Shown piece by piece: positions 37,068 to 49,800 of a stretch of DNA of 64,000 nucleotides (positions are counted from its first letter, which is position 1; every line of letters begins with the position of its first letter). This stretch comes from Lineus longissimus. Its lineage: Eukaryota; Nemertea; Pilidiophora; Heteronemertea; Lineidae. The notes beneath the pieces are model-generated. The model saw only the letters and a program-made list of their open reading frames with translations. It was not told where the DNA came from and ran no database searches. Position numbers and translations under genes: made by a program. The stretch is from NCBI RefSeq assembly GCF_910592395.1, contig NC_088309.1, positions 1,554,501 through 1,618,500 of the forward strand, read 5' to 3'.

Positions 37068-40000
37068 TCTGTTACTTACAATGTTATGATACTAAGCAAA
37101 TGTGCTGCTTAGCAGCAGTTATCAGTAAGCTTAACTGGTAAGACCTGGTACGGTAACTATTTCAATCGAAACACAACTCTAACTATAGCGATAGCATCTG
37201 AATTTGAAAATGAATTTCAAATTAAAATTCCAACACAATTTCACAATCCAAATCAATTACGCTCAAAGATAATCAATATTGACTTGACTTGAATTTTCTC
37301 ATTACCGCCTCCGTTAGAATATCGAGGAAATTTTCAATCATATAGATTAAACCCGGAAATTTAATATGGATCCGTTTAAGGCCGGATCCCTATGATCTTT
37401 GACCTTGCTTGGTCCCCGTCCATCGACCGAGCGGATCGCTGACGCACTGGCACATCACTTGATAAATTGTGTGTAATCAGTCTTGAACATGTACACGCTA
37501 GCCCGTGCATATTTGTTCTGTGGTCGGTGTCCATGGATGATGCATGATCTTCGGCATTCTTTGCCACCCAAGCTACTTCACAGAGAGATTCAATCGATGT
37601 ATGATCGTGCCACTCATTTGCTGTTTGGCTGTGGGTGCTATGCACTTTTTGTGTCAAGGCAGGGAGAGAGCGAATGAGGAGACGGCTCTTTGAAGCTGTT
37701 TGTATCATTTCACTGGTGCTTCAAGTCAACCCAAAAGCAAGGCATGAATCCACTTACTGTCCATTTTCCGTCGCTGTTTTGCTGCTTTGCTTTTTCAAGT
37801 CATTGTGGTAAGCTAAGATTGCCGGGCAAATAGCCTGCATCGAAATTAACCATCTCTGTGGTTTACCACGCATCAGCTGCCTGTTGTAGAAGCAAACCTT
37901 ATAACATGTGAAGGTGCTGTAGACATCAGTGTCATCCAATAAGAGCTAAATTATATCGCTTTGGTTTCCAATAATTGTGAACAAAGAAAATAGATGATTG
38001 CCTTTCCGTCTTCCTGTTGTCCCAGCAACAGATCACAGTGAAGGAGGCTAACTATGACTAATTCGTTCATGTGATTTGGCTTATGTCAAACATTGATGCA
38101 CAAAAGCCACAACTGACCACAGTTACGCAGTTTGGTGAGAAAAAAACTGAACGAGTCCATTAGACTGTGTATGGATTACCTTACGAATAACATTCTCAAT
38201 ACAAAATACATGAGATAGTGTTAGAACTATTTGCTTAAATAAGCCGATTAACTTTATAGACAAGGAACACAGAGTCATTACACCAGGGTTAATCCCAGTC
38301 TAGTGAAACACACCGTCTAAGTCCCTTGACTGATTGACTGAGCGTGACCGCCTATCACAACTCTCACTCAACCAGGTCAAGACATGAGCTCAGCGAATCA
38401 ATACCAAGACTTCCGTAATCTTCGATCACCGTGGATATAGCAAAGCCATTCGGCTTTCAGTACCGGGGAGAATAGTCTTGGTTTCTTATCTCTAAAGTCA
38501 GGTTATTTGATTTGAATATTGGTAACGGATAAGGGTTTATCCTCTTTTGACTGGAGGTACATCGTTTGTTAACATCGTCGCGGACAAAAGCCTCATTCGA
38601 ACTACTGTGTATTCAGTCGCACTTATGACTCATTCTTAAGCGAGGCTCGATGGTCGTGTCAGGATTTCCTCGGCTATCTAATGTCTTCACTGACAATGTT
38701 GAACGAACTTTCAAAAAATCTAGTTTGACAAAGAATACATGAATGGGCTATATACATGTAGTTCATCCTCTGGATCGTCAACCGATACCTGAGAAGAGTT
38801 TGCCAAATGAAAAAAATAGAAGATATCCCCTTTCTTATTTCTTCTAAGAAGAACAAGAAACTGACTTCGAGGAAATGTTACCTCTTCGTCTTCAGGCAAT
38901 CCTTTTACCACGAATGGGATAATGACAACACCATTCGCCTTTACCGTACATGTATGTTCTGGTTTTCATCGCTGGCTGACTGTAGCGTACATGTAGCGTA
39001 CATGTGGCTGTGTAGTAGTTCAGTACATTACTGTTGTTATTGCAGTGTTCGTCTTTGCAGCAATCGGTACAGTGTTGTGATTCGGCATACGACCAATGTT
39101 AGTTGGGATCTACTCTTTCGCATTGAATCCACATATTCTTTGTGATGTCTAACTGTGTATTTCAAAATATGAAACACATATTGAATGTATGCATTATGAT
39201 ATCACTCTTTGTGCAAAAGGTCATGACGAAGCGATGTCACGCTGAAAAGGGGAGCCATGGGCTGAATTAAGAACCTGGCATTAAATTTAATTATCACAAC
39301 ATGGAAAATGTTACGGTATGCTGCCCTACATCCATAAGAATGTCATTGAAGACCCGGACTCCCCGCGGCTCCATAGATCGTAATAGCAGGACCTGTCTCA
39401 GTATGACTTATCACACAAAATAGATTGCTGTCGAAATTGATGTTTGGAAATTCTCTCAGGATACATCGGTATATTCCGGCTGAATATTTCAAGATGTTGC
39501 GATATAGTATGAAATCAATTTCCCCCGTCGTGAAGTAGCTGGAAACCGTCAATGATGACGCTCATTTCGTTATATTTATGTGACCATTATTTCTTTAGTG
39601 GCGATTGTAAGTGTATATTTGACAACAAAGCCATTATAGAGTACGTTTCTTAATTGTTATCGGGGTTAAATTGTCAGACCTTACACCTGTCAGTTGTTGA
39701 CGGATGGAATTGGTCCGAATGGATCGTGTAACAGACCTACAAAGAGTGTCACATGTTGATGTCTGATCTTGACAGTGCTGTCAGTGAGAGTGATCTAAGT
39801 ATCAGATGATAATTTAGAAGTTCACCATATTTGTAAAATATTGTCAGAGGTTTTTACATTTTGGTGGGACTGTTCAACTCCTTACCCTCTGATTTCAAAT
39901 ATTTACAGTAATCTTACAGTGTTTTGTGTTATTTTTTGTACCATCCCTATAACAGGCCAATGCCACAGAATTAAACTGCTTTTGCTTCGCTTCGGAGCTT

Positions 40001-43000
40001 ACTGCAACCAACGGACCTGAATACCAAGTCTTTCAGAATTTGGAATATCGTTACCAAGGCAATATTTGCATCACAAATGCATCGGGTCGGTTTATTAACC
40101 TTACTTGAAATTCAGGAATTCGAGAAGGCTTTTAATCTGATATTCTGTCAATGATATGTCTCTCTAACTACCGAATCGTTCACCAGATCTTTCAATCATC
40201 GTCCGTGGTGACCACGTTCAATAATAAAGAAGGTTTCGCATTCCGTACAAACGACGAAAGACGGATGACCTTCAGCGTATGATTGTAACACATGGACCTT
40301 CTGATACTGTGTGGCAATGAACAAACTGTTGCATAGGAAGAGCAATCAGGTTTAAGGAAATATGACGTTTAGTACTTCAGCCTTTCACTACATTTTCGAC
40401 AATCTAATAACTGGATTGCCTTAAGTCCACAATTCAATCTAAGACAGTTATCACAAATGCAATAAACAAGAAAGGCCAGGCAGCAGGCGAGTGACAGCTA
40501 TTGTACAGTACATGTAGTAGTGAACACTGTGGACACTCGTAAACTTGTTATATAACAGGAAATAAGAGTCCAAAGACCCGCTTCTTTGCTATTTAGGGTG
40601 GTCAGCGCCATCGGCCAGGAAAACGTCCAACTTCAACAAGGTTATTTCTCAGCTACATTAGTACGTGCATTTCCTTTGTCTACAGGTATATAACAAATGA
40701 CAACATAGTCAATGTACTCGTCGAATTCTTCCTCTAACAGAAAACCTGAAACATTGACCAAAGTGGAGAAGGCTAAGGGCAGTCGAAAGTAAGATAAGCT
40801 TCTGAAAATGAGATCGATAAAATGTAGTTGTCATATTTTCCCCCTCCGATTTTATAGGGTTCATTAAAGGCTGTACGTGCGTCGGAGTCCGAGTAACCAC
40901 CGGCGTCCGGGGACACTGGTTGTACCTCAGGTGTCTAGCAGGTGCTCATCGCTCGCGAACACATCAAATATTCAAATCCGACTTACAGAAAAAAACTGTA
41001 AATGAACACGGACAGACAATGACGTACAGAACAGCGGGCATCCTCCGTGAGACAAGTTCAGGTCTTTGCCGATTTGTCCTTCATGTTTTAGCACACGAAA
41101 ACAGAACCCACAAACACTGATCTGTGCTGGCAAGTGACTTTAATCGAAATTCACCAACACAAGTGAGTCTAGATCGATCTGCAAAGTTTCATGTTCAGGA
41201 AACACATGCATTTTTAGTTTTGGTATAGAGAACAGAAGTGGCATGACATTTTAAACACGCACTAACAGTATCCATATATATCACAGTGATGGGATGTGCC
41301 CATTTTCATTAACTCATTTAACAACAAGCAATATTAACCCTTAAAGTCAAGGGCGTTTTTATGGGCACCCGATAAGTGGACTATACGATATTAGTAAAGC
41401 AAGAGAGAAAGTTTACCGGTATATGGATATGGAGGTGACGCTACATTTAAGCAGAAAGGTTAATGAACCAAACGATCTTAGAACTAGCAAACCAAGTTTC
41501 GTCCTTACAATAAATATTGCTATACATGTATGCAGAATGAAATTCTGTACCAAACTGGGTCGCCCTCAAACATACATGATCATCATGAATTTCGCATAGA
41601 TTACTTTTTGTTCTTTTTTTCATGGTCACAAGATTGTAAGTGGGTTGCGAAGTAAAAATATGGAAAATGAATATACATGTATTGTATAAATGTATTGTGT
41701 AAGCGGTTTCGCGATAAGTGTTTAGGAGTTGCCGATTCGTGTTTGGATTTACATATGGAAGGCCCCGTAAAAAGACTTCATCTTTCAGTACTGTAACGAT
41801 ATTTGTCTCCGAACAAACCTTGGCTTGTGGAACAGTTGGAAAGAACATTTGAATTTAAAAAAATGGAATCTATTACCAAGGCCATTACTTTGCGGTTGAT
41901 GAATACCGCGATTCCGCTTTTTGAATTACTCACAAACTATCATACCTCCTAGTGTGCATACTAACAGCATAGCAAGGCACGTACACAGACTGAGGAGGCA
42001 TGTGGTAACCTTCAACTTTTTTAGCACTTAATACGCAGATCATTGTTTGTCTACTACCCAACCAAACTCCCCATAGCAGGCTGTTATACCATGGGAACAA
42101 TTCATCAGTTGGTTTGTCAGCGATTCGAGGAGATATTATCAATCTAACTAGCCTAACTAGAGCAGATCGTGTAAACGTAGACAAGGACATAGTCCTTTGG
42201 TTATCGCGAACAAGTCATGAAAAGGAGAGATGGCGCAACTATTTTGATGAATCTGTGAAACGAGGGGTCTCTGTTCGTCCCTGTTCCTGTCTTATTTTGA
42301 TGAATCTGGTCAGGGTATTTGCATGGTACACAACATCTGATAGTCTAAATGCTGCCCTGAAATCTCAGGAAAACTGGATCCCTTACGTTATCCATAACAC
42401 GCCTGGGTAGGCCTACATGTAATTGTTGTGCACGAATATTGCATTTGTTTAACATGAACGAGGAAGCAAAATCACGTGGAGCAGGATGACAATTTCATTA
42501 AAAACAAAAAAACAGCATTAACCATCCAAGCTGAATATCCGGTCACGAAGCACTTAAAATATGTGCTTCAGGAAAAACCAAACTCTCATTTTCTTCCTTC
42601 GGTTTAATGAGAAGAAATGATTGTGTTTTCCATAGAGTAAAAAGGCAAGTATGGATAGTTACTAGTTCATTTATTAGAATCAGCGTTTTTATATTGGATT
42701 CATTTTTATTTGTACGGTACAGCACGGTGGGTACAGACATGACTTTTCCAAATTTCTTGTCGAACTTTTTAGAAGACAGTAGATTTTTAATTTCTTAAGT
42801 GATGTACGATGAGGATATGAAGATTTTTATTCGTTCGATCAAAAAAGCTGAAATATCAGATAGAAAATATTTGTGCATTATAATTTCGTGTGATGTTTGC
42901 TTACACATCCAACGAATCGTTTCGAGCTCTTCATACAGCTGACCATAAGTGACAGGGAGCGTAACTCACACCCATATTTAACGTTTTCAAGAGAGAATTG

Positions 43001-43300
43001 CTATACCTTTATCATAAACATCCATAAAACATAACTCTTTGGTGATAATTACTTCACTACTTTTAACCATGTTCTAGTAAACGATTATGTAGTTTACCGA
43101 CTGCATTTTGATTATATTAGGCCTCCATGCCATGCAGTTGAGTTCAGTATTGTGCAACAAGTCCTGTGTCTCTGAAAAAAGTGCCGCATTATCTGATGAG
43201 AGCTGAGTATTAAAAATTGACATATTTATAAAGTGTGAAAGTATATGACCGTAATTTGAAAAAAACCCACTTGATATGCCTATAGATGATGAGTGTTATA
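37068..43300. other. Intergenic stretch without supportable gene
   Basis: About 6.2 kb upstream of the receptor gene. Open frames are short and several are open on both strands (for example 37376-37708 and 41930-42410), with no domain. TACATGTA occurs repeatedly here (about 38752, 38947, 38986, 40508, 41523, 41672, 42412). No repeat protein was recognised. Confidence 0.5.
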
Positions 43301-43490
43301 GGTCTGCATTCCTCATGATATGAATAGGCACTTCCGCGTACAATCTCTGCCGCGCAGTAGTCGCTATTTGGTCTTTAGTAGGCGGTAACAGGAGACAGTA
43401 CCAACCAGCAACCATTATAATCTCTGCGGACAGGTAGCCAAATCAGAACTCTGTGACGGGGGATTTGTTGCTCGTTGAAGAAAAATTGAG

Positions 43491-43589
43491 GTGAGTGCGT
43501 GCATCAGTGTTTGAACAAGACACTATATACCTCTTAATTTACAAATAACAACTCTGATCCTGTTAAAATATAACCACATCTCTTTTCAG
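43491..43589 (+). other. Probable 5' UTR intron of the TLR gene
   Basis: A donor, GAG|GTGAGT at 43491, and an acceptor with a pyrimidine tract, TCTCTTTTCAG, ending at 43589 define a 99-base intron ahead of the receptor ORF. It would join a non-coding first exon (upstream of 43490) to the exon carrying the whole receptor. Inferred from splice-site quality and position only. Confidence 0.45.
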
Positions 43590-43642
43590 AACTTTCCTCG
43601 CGGAATCGTCACGGAGTTCACTGGGGGCCATTCGTGAGCACG

Positions 43643-43717
43643 ATGGGCGAATGGATCCGTAATTTGTGTTTTCAACCCGTCATCAGCGAGTGTAGCAGGC
43701 CGGGGGAAACGTATTAA
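43643..43717 (+). promoter_or_regulatory. Upstream ORF in the probable TLR leader
   Basis: A 24-codon ORF ending in TAA, followed by two shorter ones (43769-43798 and 43804-43818), all before the receptor ATG. If the leader is transcribed as inferred, these could lower translation of the receptor. Their effect cannot be judged from sequence alone. Confidence 0.35.
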
Positions 43718-43864
43718 TAGCATCAAGTCACGTGACTACAAGCAACATTCTATTCATTCTTCTTGTGCATGGAGATATTCGGAGTTTATCGGCCTTGATT
43801 CATATGACTCTGTCGTGACGCAACACAATACACCACCTGAAACGAGTCAAATTGGACCTAAAGG

Positions 43865-46453
43865 ATGGCTTCGGATTTCCCTGCCTTTCTTGTTAAAGGC
43901 ATACTTCTAATTTCGGGTATGGTAATCTGCGTCACACATGGCAAACATTACCCACCTCCAGGGCGCAACTGTCCTAAGGTAGTCGGATGCCACTGTGACT
44001 TTCAGAAAAATTCTCTCTCCTGCTATAACGTGTCAACGTTACCTGATATACCACGGTGGATCAGTGCGGTTCAACTGCTTGGGGGAAAAGTCAAAACTAT
44101 GACGCTGACTAAGTCTGGCCAGTTTCCGAACCACGTGTTCTCATTCACAGTTAACTCATACATGCAAGTTCATATCAATGGGGACTTTTTCCAGCGAGGT
44201 TCAAATATTAAAATCTTCGCGCTAGGTACAATTGGCAGAACTACGTTAAGCGGAGATCTTTTTAAAAACGTTCGGAATGTAAAAAAACTAACGATCCAGA
44301 ATTCTAATCTTTGTGAACTTAAAGACGGAATTTTTAAAGGCCTGAAGCCCACAGTTTTGAGATTCAAACGCATGTCAAACAAAATTCCTGCGAACCAGAT
44401 TGCTGAGGCTGTCTGCTCTATGGATCTATCTCATTTGTCTTACGCTGACTTCACCGCTATCGGACTTAACCGTATTTCCACAAAGATGGCTGAATGTCTT
44501 CAATCTTCCCGCGTACTTATCCTGAATCAAAATGATTTTTCTAACATTACCAGTCTCAGTTCTCTTGGACATGTTAAAAATCTGAAACGAATCGACGTGA
44601 CTGGTTCCCATATCACAGGAGCTGCTACTCTCGGCTTCATTCGGGAAATCCAACTTAAAGACATTGATATCAGTGACAACAATCTTCCTACAACAGAAGT
44701 GAAAAAGATCATCTGTGATCTCGACCCAAGATTTATAGAAACGATAGATGCCAGTGGTAACCAAATTGGTTACATTGGTGACGATTTCTTTAGTTGTTTG
44801 GCCAAGAGTAAGGTTAAAGAACTAATTCTTAGAGGAGGCAATATTACTGGTGTGTCTAAACTCGCCTTGGGTAATTTTCTTGGTGCCCTAAACCTTAATT
44901 TCGCAGATAACTTGATTCCAATTGAGGATTTGTCGTTTGTAACTGCAGCAATACATGTGAGGTCACTCGATCTGAGCCATAATAAACTAACAAAGTTTCC
45001 AGACTTTAAGTTGAATGATTCATGTCTTAACATCAAACATCTGGTAGAGCTTCACCTTCTTGGAAACGACATTAGTAGAGTAGAAGAGGAAGAGGCGAGA
45101 TGCCTGTACAGGTTAGAGGTTTTGATCCTGAAGCGCAACAAGATCGTTGTCTTGCCAGATAGAGCCTTTAGGAATTTGACTCGCCTCAGGCAACTGTCTT
45201 TAGGTACCAATAAACTGGAAAGACTCGGGCAGAACTCGCTGCCGAATCAGCTAAGAGAACTAGATCTTGTAGAGAATGATCTCCAATACTTTGGGCTATC
45301 GCCGATCGCGGGTTTAAACAAACTTTATAAATTCGGCACAACTGGAGCAGATTTCATCAACTGGCGTGGACTGTTTATCAACAAGACCGAACTTCAAAGT
45401 CTTCATATTGGATCCGGCAGAATCACGATGAACCACCTGAATGATATACTGCGTAACGTGACATCTTTGAAGTCTCTCCGTCTTGAGAAAATGGATATAC
45501 GAGAGATACCCCACGAAATACTTCATCTTAAACATCTTAAATCATTGACACTGGTGAGCAACAAAATTGAAATGATTCCTCAGCATTTCATACCGAAGCT
45601 TGATGGCCTGAAGACGGTTAATCTGGCGTTTAATCCGTTTGCTTGCAACTGCAGTCTCATGCCGTTTTCGAATTGGCTCAGAAATGCAAGCCGGCTGGCA
45701 ACAGTGACAAATCTTGACGTTACCCTCTGCTTCTCGCCCGCATCCTACAAAAACACTCCGCTATTCAACTTCGAGAAGGATTGTCGTAATCTACTCCCTA
45801 TCATTTTACCATCTGTTCTCATCCCACTTGTTCTGTTGATTCTTGTCGTAACAGCAGTCTCTGTGCAGTATCGAGGCTACATACGATATGCCTGCATGCT
45901 GGTTCGAGCGAGATGGCGGGGCTATGACGCACTCAATGAAGGTCGAAGTTTCAAGTACGACACGTTTGTCTCTTACAACAGGGAGGATGCTGCATGGGTG
46001 TTGCGAGTGCTGCGCCCGAAATTGGAGGACGAAGTTGGCTATCAGATCTGTCTCCACGACAGGGATTTCACGGTGGGCGAGGATATCTTGGACAACATCA
46101 TCATGTCAATTGATGAAAGTAGAAAAACTATCCTCGTCCTCAGTGACAACTTTGCCAAGTCTCAATGGTGTCAGCTGGAGATGAGTCTGGCGCAACACAA
46201 ATTGTTCGAAGACAACCGTGACGTGCTTATCTTGATTAGATTGGGGGAGGTTGCTGAGGAGAATATGACAAGGACCATGCGCATGCTCATGCGCACGAAG
46301 ACGTACATCACGTGGCCGCAAAACGAGGAAGGAATCGATCTGTTCTGGAGGAATCTCATTTTCGCGTTGAGACGTCCACCAGGGGTCCTGATGGAAGAGC
46401 CCGAGTGGCCAATAGGGGGCGCGAATGCCCGAAACGCAGAGTATGTGAATTAG
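43865..46453 (+). CDS. Toll-like receptor (LRR-TM-TIR), 862 aa
   Basis: A type I membrane receptor for innate immune sensing, encoded in one uninterrupted ORF. Residues 1-25 are a signal peptide (GILLISGMVICV core). Residues 36-53 form an LRRNT-like cysteine cluster (C36, C42, C44, C53). Leucine-rich repeats run from about 69 to 590; they are irregular in the first half and clearer from about 365 (VRSLDLSHNKLTKFP). One LRRCT follows (NPFACNC at 590-596, to C640). The transmembrane helix is about 644-667. The TIR domain is about 697-837, with box 1 YDTFVSYN (698-705), box 2 CLHDRDFTVGEDILDNI (729-745) and box 3 FW (827-828). The BB loop lacks the usual proline. Length and the single C-terminal cysteine cluster match vertebrate-like TLRs rather than the multi-cluster Drosophila Toll type. 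The ATG has A at -3 and G at +4. A candidate AATAAA is at 46818. Ligand unknown. Confidence 0.96.
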   Translation: MASDFPAFLVKGILLISGMVICVTHGKHYPPPGRNCPKVVGCHCDFQKNSLSCYNVSTLPDIPRWISAVQLLGGKVKTMTLTKSGQFPNHVFSFTVNSYMQVHINGDFFQRGSNIKIFALGTIGRTTLSGDLFKNVRNVKKLTIQNSNLCELKDGIFKGLKPTVLRFKRMSNKIPANQIAEAVCSMDLSHLSYADFTAIGLNRISTKMAECLQSSRVLILNQNDFSNITSLSSLGHVKNLKRIDVTGSHITGAATLGFIREIQLKDIDISDNNLPTTEVKKIICDLDPRFIETIDASGNQIGYIGDDFFSCLAKSKVKELILRGGNITGVSKLALGNFLGALNLNFADNLIPIEDLSFVTAAIHVRSLDLSHNKLTKFPDFKLNDSCLNIKHLVELHLLGNDISRVEEEEARCLYRLEVLILKRNKIVVLPDRAFRNLTRLRQLSLGTNKLERLGQNSLPNQLRELDLVENDLQYFGLSPIAGLNKLYKFGTTGADFINWRGLFINKTELQSLHIGSGRITMNHLNDILRNVTSLKSLRLEKMDIREIPHEILHLKHLKSLTLVSNKIEMIPQHFIPKLDGLKTVNLAFNPFACNCSLMPFSNWLRNASRLATVTNLDVTLCFSPASYKNTPLFNFEKDCRNLLPIILPSVLIPLVLLILVVTAVSVQYRGYIRYACMLVRARWRGYDALNEGRSFKYDTFVSYNREDAAWVLRVLRPKLEDEVGYQICLHDRDFTVGEDILDNIIMSIDESRKTILVLSDNFAKSQWCQLEMSLAQHKLFEDNRDVLILIRLGEVAEENMTRTMRMLMRTKTYITWPQNEEGIDLFWRNLIFALRRPPGVLMEEPEWPIGGANARNAEYVN

Positions 46454-46564
46454 TTTTAGAGATATCTGGTAGGTTGTACATTACCTATTGCACGAACTCC
46501 AACTTGCATCGGCGTTAAAGCTCTTCAAGTACCCAAGAAAAAGGAGAATTGGAAATATTGCTCT

Positions 46565-46637
46565 GTCTCGATGGCCCAGTGGTTATATTAAGGCGTCCGC
46601 CTCGTGAACAGAAGGTCGATTCGAGGCCCGCTGGTAA
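46565..46637 (+). repeat. tRNA-like SINE fragment in the receptor 3' flank
   Basis: The plus strand shows an A-box-like TGGCCCAGTGGTTA (46572-46585), an anticodon-arm-like GCGTCCGCCTCGTGAAC and an imperfect B box, GTCGATTCGAGGCC. If the receptor transcript runs to the AATAAA at 46818, this piece is part of its 3' UTR. Confidence 0.4.
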
Positions 46638-46817
46638 CCTCCTTCCGATATGGCCGGTTGGTTAGCCGCCAACTAGTTAAATATAGGTTACAAACTGCCT
46701 TCTCACCAGGCGCCTGGCATTAGAGATAGGAGTTTAGAAGTAAAGAGTGTATCATAAGCCAAAAGCTGGCTGGCACTTTCATATATATATTCATATATAT
46801 TCATAAGGTGACACTAT

Positions 46818-46823
46818 AATAAA
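46818..46823 (+). terminator. Candidate poly(A) signal of the TLR gene
   Basis: First AATAAA after the receptor stop, 365 bases downstream. A second one lies near 47073. Choice between them is not possible from sequence. Confidence 0.4.
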
Positions 46824-49800
46824 AAGAAATTTACGTTTTTTACTGCCTCTCGCAAAGGTGTTGCCATGATGAAGTTTGGGGCTACATGCCACGCATCCCC
46901 TTTTTGGGGTGAATTGTTAAAATTGGTCATTTATCATTGGAAACGACTCCCTATCAGGGGATTCTGGTTTAGCCTCCTATACATGTATACATTATATAGA
47001 ACTAATAACTAGATATAACTATCCTGGACTACAACTCAAAATATTTGTCAAATTGATAACTGGATATTAGGCAATAAAGTGACAAAAGAGACACAAAAGC
47101 AGCGATTTTCTAATAGTGTGAGCTTCGTATTGTGCATTAACGTGATGGTTTTCGCGGTATTCACATACGTGGTGCAGTGGGGATAGATAGGCGAACGTCT
47201 TTTTTAATCGCCTTTGGTGAAAACCTAGCCTCAGCACATGTCCAATGTCCTCGCCCGGACGTTTTTCCCCTGTACACATGGATATCCCTATGAGGTGATA
47301 CTCACACTTAATTACATGTTACCCATTTATCATAACAATTACACCAGCTGTTAAAATACACTTTTACTCATTATTACCTTGTCATATAATGCTGCAATAT
47401 GAAACAGCCCACCATGCAGCAGCTGGTCTTTTGCCACCGACAGCACGTTTAATATATAGGTGGAGAGAAGAATACCGGACTAGACCGACGAGGACGCCAT
47501 ATTTGGCATATGCCACAAGCCCACAAAGCTGCCTAAAGGCGAACTTCTTAAACACCTTCATCACAATGAACCGCAGCGAATAGTGTATAATGCACTACGG
47601 GTCGCTTTGATTGCAGCCGATGAGACAACCAATGACCAAATAAATAGCGCGAAATATTGAGAAGTGGCGTTGATTTAGACTTGTCTTTGACCTTAGGCAG
47701 CCACAGGTTCCTCGTTAAACAATTCTCATTGGTTTGGCACAGACAAATACATTTCACACTGGTGAGAGGCGGGCATGGGTACTAATGATATTGATCGGCA
47801 GCTCTCAACGATCCAACAAACTCAACAATTGCCTCAATTACCACACGAAAGCGATGCAAAGCTTTGATCGGCTAATCCAAACGCGATTCCTATTGATGGC
47901 GAGCGCTGCAATAGATGGTAATTTCCGACATGCTTTTCATGATAATTGGTTCTGTACGAACTGATTGTGTGAACGTTAGCGTCAAATGCTACATGTGTAA
48001 GAGCTATTCTCGCCAGGGACACCAGTTGACATAGCTAATCACGGCAGTCAAAAGTCTTGAGAAGTGATGGCGTGGCAGTTGGACTGCTCTGAGGGCATAC
48101 GCCTGACGTTGGGGTGAACACTATGTGGTATTAGATTTTACGAGCAATGAGGATGATACGGCGACCGCTCGCCTCAACAACGGACTATCTTAGATTGTCA
48201 TAAGATATATTTTAAAGCTGAAAACTAGAATGATAGCTAATTTTGATCGATTAACGACTGGCCTAATAAGGCAGGCTTCTGACCTTTTTTCACACAGCAG
48301 TGTCGATGACTCTTCAATGGGAAACCCTACTTACATCAAAGCAAAATCTCAAATTCAATTTCAATCACAGAACGAATGAACCTTACGTGATTGATCAAGA
48401 AAAAGGAGCAATCAACATTGTGACAAGGAAATGCCAAATAGGACTGTAAACAGTGCACAATGCTAACACGAAGACACACTGTATATCCCATCTGACCTTC
48501 TCCATTGACCTACACTGTTTGTCCATTAATAACCAAGTGTATATGAGCAAACATTAGGACGACAAGAAGAATCTAGTATTGATCCTTGGAATCCTAATGA
48601 AACCTTCACATGGTATTACGCTTCCTCATAGTCGGGACGGCTACCGCTGACGAATGGCTTGCGCAAACGAGTCAAGGCTGTCGAAGCAATATTCTAAGAA
48701 ATGGAATGGCTGCGTCTTCCCACTTCATATGGTGCATCACAATACATCAACAAAATGTTTAAAGGGTACTTTCTGCACCATTATCAAATACTCATTTGTA
48801 TACGGTCACAGTCAGACGTTTCCTCCCATTCGTTGATCATATCTTACCCTGACTTCGTGTTAGTATGTATGCGACACTGACAATGCATTCCAACAAGTCC
48901 TAACGACTGTGGACCCGAGTTCCGAATCAGTGCTTGAATGATGGGCTCTGACTCCGACAAAAGACCGGTATAATATACATGAGACCCTGTAGTTGATCTT
49001 GCAGACTGGGGACGCCAGAATCGATGCCTGTCACCGTTAATAACACATGTGCAGTGGGCAGAACAAAACAACAGCGGAGGTCCATTCTCAACCTAATGTT
49101 CAATACCAAGAAAGATCCGACTGTCGACGGAAACTGTGCGTATGGAGTATTGGGAGAAGATGGAGCCAGGGACCTTTGTTAATCATCCTTGGGTCACAGA
49201 TCTCAAGGTAATTTATGCCACCGACCTTTTAACAGATACAGAGATCAGGGTCGGATGGGCAACGAGAAATGGGAAGGCGGTGCAAGTATACACAAGATAA
49301 GTACACTGTCAGGTTGGGTAAAGTATGTTTGAACCTTGGCACGTTACACATTTTCTCCAGACAACATAGGACCTTTGTCCCGTGCAAGAGTGCAGTGACC
49401 TAATTCTTACTTCTCGGTATCGGATGCCTTACTTATGAAGTTGTTTTCTCACTTTTACCTGACCTTCTTATTCACATCATTTGAGTTTTTCTAAAAAGGA
49501 TATCAACCTCTCAAACCATAGCGCACAGCCACTTCTGCTCGCTGTGTTGCGTTTATGCAGTGAACGGAAGGAGAAGGAGATTACAAAACAGGTGTTGGTA
49601 ACATAAGTCCAGCTTAAGATTTGCGTTAAGTCAAATCCAGGAGTGAGGTCTTGAGTTGAATGTCAACAAGTTTGAGGCCCTTTTAATTAGGTGCAACCAG
49701 CAAGACACCAAGGTATCAAAGCTTTAGGGGTATCACCCAATGGGAGTGCATCGTTTTCAAAAAGGACCTTCACAGATTTCGCTGAAACAACACGCCAAAA

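Noticed and set aside
41930-42410. Overlapping 86- and 98-codon frames near 42 kb
   Set aside because: Opposite-strand frames with no domain. A 16-base direct repeat (TATTTTGATGAATCTG) inside is minor and does not suggest a protein repeat.
44170-46359. Antisense frames under the TLR gene
   Set aside because: Shadows of the receptor coding sequence; they have no independent features.
46804-46820. AAGGTGACACTATA resembles the phage SP6 promoter core
   Set aside because: Thirteen matching bases only, the flanks do not continue as vector sequence, and the last bases differ. Chance match, no sign of cloning contamination.
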